Source: CABMGO01 sp964574775
GTDB lineage: Archaea > Nanobdellota > Nanobdellia > Pacearchaeales > GW2011-AR1
Assembly: GCA_964574775.1 (NCBI GenBank)
Contig: CAZNOS010000035.1
Location: forward strand, 1 to 8,238
Direction: 5' to 3'
DNA: 8,238 nt
The stretch's first letter is position 1. Every line of letters starts with the position of its first letter. Shown here piece by piece: positions 5,822 to 8,238 of this stretch. The position numbers and the translations under genes are program-made. Under the pieces are notes generated by a model, which did no database searches, was not told the DNA's origin, and worked only from the letters and a program-made list of their open reading frames with translations.

Positions 5822-5997
5822 ATGGCAAAAAAAATTTCCAGTAAAGAGTCTGTCGAGTTGGCCGAAGAGCATATTAAAATCGCAGAGGATTTGATTCATG
5901 ACGAGGCTAAGAAGTGCGAAGATGGTTCTAAAAAAATGAAAGAATTATCTGAAGCGGCGTTTGCTTTGGAAAAAGCAGAGTCCGAAGTTGAGGACGT
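5822..5997 (+). CDS. Helical protein, 3' end lost in assembly gap
   Basis: Only the first 59 residues are visible; codon 59 (GTN, Val) runs into the N gap. The visible part is rich in Glu, Lys and Ala with hydrophobic residues spaced about every three or four positions (VELAEEHIKIAEDLI, then MKELSEAAFALEKAESEVED). This suggests one long amphipathic helix or two helices forming a hairpin or coiled coil. No motif identifies a family. The TATA box exactly 29 bases upstream supports the start. The real length is unknown because the gap is probably a placeholder; apparent reading frames across the Ns are artefacts. Confidence 0.6.
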
Positions 5998-6097
5998 NNN
6001 NNNNNNNNNNNNNNNNNNNNNNNNNNNNNNNNNNNNNNNNNNNNNNNNNNNNNNNNNNNNNNNNNNNNNNNNNNNNNNNNNNNNNNNNNNNNNNNNN
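5998..6097. other. Assembly gap of exactly 100 Ns
   Basis: A run of 100 N is a common placeholder for a gap of unknown size between contigs. It truncates the helical protein gene on the left and ends two bases from the 3' end of the tRNA-Lys gene on the right. The distance and even the adjacency of the two flanks rest on scaffolding. Confidence 0.95.
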
Positions 6098-6099
6098 TA

Positions 6100-6174
6100 T
6101 GACCCCGAGGGGATTTGAACCCCCGACACCTGGATTAAAAGTCCAGTACTCTAACCAGTCTGAGCTACGAGGCC
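6100..6174 (-). tRNA. tRNA-Lys (anticodon UUU)
   Basis: A 75-nt cloverleaf on the minus strand. The acceptor stem GGCCTCG (6174-6168) pairs with CGGGGTC (6107-6101) with two G-U pairs. The D stem is GCTC/GAGT, the anticodon stem CTGGA/TCCAG with loop CTTTTAA (anticodon TTT), and the variable loop GTGTC. The T arm is GGGGG-TTCAAAT-CCCCT. The discriminator base is A and no CCA is encoded. There is no intron. It reads lysine codons AAA and AAG. The 3' flank is cut by the assembly gap. Confidence 0.95.
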
Positions 6175-6208
6175 GCTGTAAATTCGGTAATAAACTAGAG
6201 AAAAGTGC

Positions 6209-6216
6209 CTTTAAAA
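6209..6216 (-). promoter_or_regulatory. Probable TATA box of the tRNA-Lys gene
   Basis: TTTTAAAG on the minus strand, within a run of six Ts. The usual spacing places transcription start near 6187, giving a leader of about 13 bases for RNase P to remove. The T-run could also terminate the upstream minus-strand gene ending at 6250. Confidence 0.45.
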
Positions 6217-6249
6217 AATTAACCTATTCAGCTATTCTGCGTGAAATGT

Positions 6250-6573
6250 TTATGTGGCTTTTCTGCCGACTCTTTCTGAGAATCCACAGTTGCCGCATTT
6301 TAAAAGAATTAAGTGGTCTTCATCTGAAAATAATACACCAACATCTATTACTTGTGCCCCGACGTGTCCGCACTTTTTACATTTATTATCATACGTTGCC
6401 GAGGGGTCTTTTTCATTAGTTATGCCAGATCCCCTGACTTCATTTGACGATTTTTCATTAAATGAAATTCCTGTGGATTCTTTGCTAACGCTACATTTTT
6501 TACAGTATGTTTTTACAACTCCTCTTTCTTTATAAAAAAACATTAAACTATTACATATTTTGCAAAATTCCAT
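6250..6573 (-). CDS. Divergent TFS/TFIIS-like zinc-ribbon paralogue
   Basis: A 107-aa protein with the TFS layout: N-terminal ribbon C4/C7 and C24/C27 after the same MEFC start as the canonical TFS at 5105, a Ser/Glu/Lys linker (28-62), and a C-terminal ribbon C65/C68 and C93/C96. The distance from C68 to C93 (25 residues) equals that in the canonical protein, and D84/E85 fall at the same place as its catalytic D82/E83. The surrounding tip differs: Q-T-R-S-A before the acidic pair is replaced by V-G-V-L-F-S, and the Thr and Phe after it by Leu and Leu. It could be a second cleavage factor, a polymerase inhibitor like Sulfolobus TFS4, or an unrelated-use ribbon. It has a leaderless promoter at 6595-6602. 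The fold is fairly sure; the function is not. Confidence 0.8.
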   Translation of the reverse strand: MEFCKICNSLMFFYKERGVVKTYCKKCSVSKESTGISFNEKSSNEVRGSGITNEKDPSATYDNKCKKCGHVGAQVIDVGVLFSDEDHLILLKCGNCGFSERVGRKAT

Positions 6574-6594
6574 ATTTTAAAAGATTAAGATGTG

Positions 6595-6602
6595 ATTATA
6601 AA
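6595..6602 (-). promoter_or_regulatory. TATA box, leaderless promoter for the TFS paralogue
   Basis: TTTATAAT on the minus strand begins 29 bases before the ATG at 6573, the same spacing as on the plus strand. Confidence 0.65.
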
Positions 6603-6625
6603 GCTATTCTCTCGGAAAAGAAAGG

Positions 6626-6641
6626 TTTTTAAGCTTAAAAA
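6626..6641. repeat. 16-bp perfect palindrome
   Basis: TTTTTAAGCTTAAAAA is its own reverse complement. It sits between the upstream region of the minus-strand TFS paralogue and the 3' side of the thioredoxin-like gene. Each half resembles a TATA box (TTTTAAG), so it may act as a bidirectional promoter element or an operator. Confidence 0.5.
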
Positions 6642-6655
6642 GAGTGGATGATTTA

Positions 6656-6701
6656 ATGAACCCGAGATGAGAATCGGAATATTTCTCGACGGTATTTTTT
6701 T
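6656..6701 (+). ncRNA. Candidate small RNA between two minus-strand genes
   Basis: The box TTTTAAG at 6627-6633 is 29 bases before 6656, the predicted start. The stretch 6661-6692 can fold: CCCGAGA (6661-6667) pairs with TCTCG plus GG (6684-6688, 6691-6692) across a 2-base bulge. It is followed by seven Ts at 6695-6701. Promoter, hairpin and T-tract together suggest an RNA of about 45 nt. No clear C/D or other known sRNA boxes are present. A 20-codon open frame (6667-6729, MRIGIFLDG...) overlaps and is an alternative reading. Confidence 0.25.
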
Positions 6702-6703
6702 AG

Positions 6704-6708
6704 AAAAA
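6704..6708 (-). terminator. Possible terminator of the thioredoxin-like gene
   Basis: On the minus strand five Ts (6708-6704) follow a small hairpin GTCT-ATAA-AGAC (6731-6720), about 60 bases after the stop of the gene at 6765. The stem is only four base pairs, so support is weak. Confidence 0.25.
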
Positions 6709-6764
6709 TTTTATGTAGAGTCTTTATAGACGGTAATGGGAGAAATTGCGCTGTTGATATGTGA

Positions 6765-7091
6765 TTACAATAAACACATTATCTTATCTCGTAAAACATC
6801 TTCAGAATTCATTTTATCGAGTCTGTCTATTAGGCATCCCTTTTTGAAAAATAATACGCTCGGAACTTTTGAAACCTTGTGCTTTTTAGCAATTTCTTCG
6901 GCCTCTTCTATATTGACTTTTCCGAATAAAATTCTATCGCTGAATTCTTCGGCAATACTTTCCATCATGGGCAATACCATTAGACAATTCATTTCCCAAT
7001 CCGAAAAAAAATGTAGAATTGATAAATCACTCTTTACAAAATCGTCGTGATTCGTGGCGTCTATTTCTGATATTAAGTCTTGAAAGCTCAT
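6765..7091 (-). CDS. Thioredoxin-fold protein with E-x-x-C active site
   Basis: A 108-aa protein, the usual size of thioredoxin. The strand LSILHFFSD (23-31) is followed by W32-E-M-N-C36 where thioredoxins have W-C-G-P-C, then the helix ending in SIAEEF. The substrate-binding cis-Pro motif is present at K75-V-P77, followed by VLFFKKG. The nucleophilic N-terminal cysteine is replaced by Glu33, and only the resolving C36 remains, so classical dithiol-disulfide exchange is not expected. C86 and C106 are additional cysteines. There is no signal peptide, so it is probably cytoplasmic. It could be a redox-inactive binding protein, a chaperone-like factor or a monothiol enzyme. The TATA box at 7132-7139 predicts a 19-base leader with no evident Shine-Dalgarno, and no in-frame start lies further upstream. 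Confidence 0.8.
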   Translation of the reverse strand: MSFQDLISEIDATNHDDFVKSDLSILHFFSDWEMNCLMVLPMMESIAEEFSDRILFGKVNIEEAEEIAKKHKVSKVPSVLFFKKGCLIDRLDKMNSEDVLRDKIMCLL

Positions 7092-7131
7092 TTTTACCGT
7101 ATATAAACATGAAGATGTGGGGATTCGGGTA

Positions 7132-7139
7132 TTTATAAA
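7132..7139 (-). promoter_or_regulatory. TATA box of the thioredoxin-like gene
   Basis: TTTATAAA on the minus strand. Its 29-base spacing predicts transcription start at 7110, 19 bases before the ATG at 7091. A nearer box (TTTATATA, 7107-7100) is too close to serve that ATG. The 93-base spacer 7092-7184 holds nothing else evident. Confidence 0.5.
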
Positions 7140-7184
7140 GATTTATGTGCTAATCATTGTTTTGATACACCTTGTTTATATTTT

Positions 7185-8237
7185 TTATACTTGCTTAAAG
7201 AGTTTGCTAAATCCGATGTGTCTTACGCCTTCAAATCTTCTAGTTTTGATTTTGGCTTTTATAAACGAATCTTTAGCATCGGGATTTGCGTAATCTGCTT
7301 CGTATATAATTTCTTTTATCCCAGAGTTAGTTATAATTCCAGCGCATATTGTGCATGGAAATGTGGTACAATATAAAACTCCACCGTCTACAGATTTTCC
7401 TTGTCTACCGGCATTAATCACAGCATTCGCTTCTGCATGAACAGCCTTGCATTTTTCTAGCATTTGACCTGATGGAATATTTTGTTTTTGTCTTTCACAA
7501 AATCCGATATCTATACAATTCGGTGTACCCCTTGGTGAGCCATTGTATCCTTGCGCAATCATGGCGTGATCTGGAGTTGAAATAACCGCTCCAACTTTTC
7601 TTCTTCTACATGTAGAACGTGATGCCCACAAATACGTTTCCATCATGAAGGCCTCATCCCAAGTCGGTCTTCTTGTTAAAAATCCTTCGGAGTTAAATGT
7701 TATATTTGTAGAAAGCTTTTCTTCTAATTCATTTGTCGTACCATCGTTTAATAAAAAAATATCTGCCATTTCGGCACATTTGGAAAGATTTTGTTTAAAT
7801 GGGTCGTTGTTTGAATTTTCTCTTTTTTCGTCTTCTAAGAATTTTTCAAATGTTAAATTGGAGTCTGTTGCACTTCGTCTACCTGCTGCTCTTTGGTATC
7901 GTAAATTTGGATTTGCATCAATGGCTAATAAAATAAAATTAGGAAGTCTTCTCATTGCATCAATTTCCCCTGGACATCTGAAACTTTCTATTGCAGCATT
8001 TCCGCCATTAGTTAGTGCCTGTTGATAGAGTTGTTCCGTTATATATGCAGGACCATATTGCGTTCTTAATTCGTTAGCGACATCTTGCATGTGTTGTCTG
8101 TCGACTGGTAAATTTCTCTTTTGAATTTCTTGTGTTATTAAATCTCTTGCAGAATAATGTTTGAATCCCTTCTGCTTTAGAAAATCTACAGCGGTTCCCT
8201 TCCCGGCGGCATTTGTTCCAGTTATTCCGATTATCAT
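7185..8237 (-). CDS. Fusion of UPF0200-like P-loop kinase and dCMP deaminase
   Basis: A 350-aa protein; the ATG is one base from the window edge, so its promoter is not visible. Residues 1-175 form a P-loop kinase-like domain: Walker A GTNAAGKGT (7-15), then ARDLI, VANELRTQYGPAYI, IESFRCPGEIDAMR and FILLAIDANPNLRYQR, resembling archaeal UPF0200/dephospho-CoA-kinase-like proteins. Residues about 188-325 are a dCMP deaminase: RPTWDEAFM, GYNGSPRGTPNC, zinc and catalytic H267-A-E269, and P294-C-T-I-C298. C241, C247 and C263 may hold a second metal. Deamination of dCMP gives dUMP for thymidylate synthesis. The kinase substrate is unknown; a dNMP is a reasonable guess given the fusion. From memory, fungal Dcd1 has a related layout with a degenerate P-loop. 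The deaminase call is firm; the kinase activity is inferred from the intact P-loop. Confidence 0.9.
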   Translation of the reverse strand: MIIGITGTNAAGKGTAVDFLKQKGFKHYSARDLITQEIQKRNLPVDRQHMQDVANELRTQYGPAYITEQLYQQALTNGGNAAIESFRCPGEIDAMRRLPNFILLAIDANPNLRYQRAAGRRSATDSNLTFEKFLEDEKRENSNNDPFKQNLSKCAEMADIFLLNDGTTNELEEKLSTNITFNSEGFLTRRPTWDEAFMMETYLWASRSTCRRRKVGAVISTPDHAMIAQGYNGSPRGTPNCIDIGFCERQKQNIPSGQMLEKCKAVHAEANAVINAGRQGKSVDGGVLYCTTFPCTICAGIITNSGIKEIIYEADYANPDAKDSFIKAKIKTRRFEGVRHIGFSKLFKQV

Positions 8238-8238
8238 T

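Noticed and set aside
5961..6419. Reading frames running through the N gap and across the tRNA
   Set aside because: They depend on translating Ns and cover a clear tRNA gene.
6254..6535. Plus-strand frame of 93 codons over the TFS paralogue
   Set aside because: The minus-strand frame has eight spaced cysteines of a double zinc ribbon and a precisely placed promoter; the plus frame has neither.
6640..6701. C/D box guide RNA
   Set aside because: GATGAT, CCGA and AGATGA only loosely resemble the C (RUGAUGA) and D (CUGA) boxes, and the candidate boxes overlap each other.
6736..7050. Plus-strand frame of 104 codons over the thioredoxin-like gene
   Set aside because: The minus-strand product has a recognisable thioredoxin fold with cis-Pro; the plus frame looks like a Ser-rich antisense shadow.
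7645..8025. Plus-strand frame of 126 codons inside the deaminase fusion
   Set aside because: It is antisense to the kinase domain and the linker to the deaminase, with no motif or start signal.
1..8238. CRISPR array, insertion sequence or attachment site
   Set aside because: No regularly spaced repeats, transposase-like protein, terminal inverted repeats or duplicated tRNA end were seen.

Overview
The window looks like part of a compact, AT-rich archaeal genome, most likely a DPANN-type lineage (Woesearchaeota/Pacearchaeota-like) recovered as a draft assembly. The evidence is archaeal: a two-AAA-domain Cdc48/VAT ATPase, the elongation factor TFS with intact zinc ribbons, a signal peptidase with the Ser/His chemistry of the archaeal/ER type, a tRNA gene without encoded CCA, and TTTAWA-type TATA boxes. 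Six genes start 28-29 bases after the first base of such a box, so their mRNAs are probably leaderless. The lineage is inferred from these features and not from a database search.

Layout. At 16-3236 (+) a promoter drives three overlapping genes: a zinc-ribbon/AbrB-like regulator, a small Gly-rich protein ending in a CxxC...HxH zinc motif, and a Cdc48 ATPase. A 15-position hairpin follows. At 3357-5997 (+) lies a row of short genes, most with their own leaderless promoter: an unrecognised 195-aa protein, signal peptidase I with an overlapping helical protein of a bacterial-looking family, TFS, an unrecognised 102-aa protein, and a helical protein cut off by a 100-N assembly gap (5998-6097). 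From 6100 to the end the genes lie on the minus strand: tRNA-Lys(UUU), a divergent TFS paralogue, a thioredoxin-fold protein with an altered active site, and a kinase-dCMP deaminase fusion that starts one base from the window edge. Between the TFS paralogue and the thioredoxin-like gene is a 191-bp spacer with a perfect 16-bp palindrome and a possible small plus-strand RNA.

How the genes may work together. The Cdc48 operon reads as a proteostasis unit: a probably self-regulating DNA-binding protein, a small zinc protein that may be an adaptor or substrate-binding factor, and the unfoldase. The Cdc48 has a Gly/Asp/Phe/Met-rich insertion in its N domain and a second-ring pore loop without the usual aromatic residue. 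This operon is the best candidate in the window for an undescribed system. Other points worth attention are the pair of TFS-type factors, one of them divergent around the acidic tip, the thioredoxin-fold protein lacking the nucleophilic cysteine, and a dCMP deaminase fusion whose architecture resembles fungal Dcd1 but with an intact P-loop. No CRISPR array, insertion sequence or obvious mobile element is visible.
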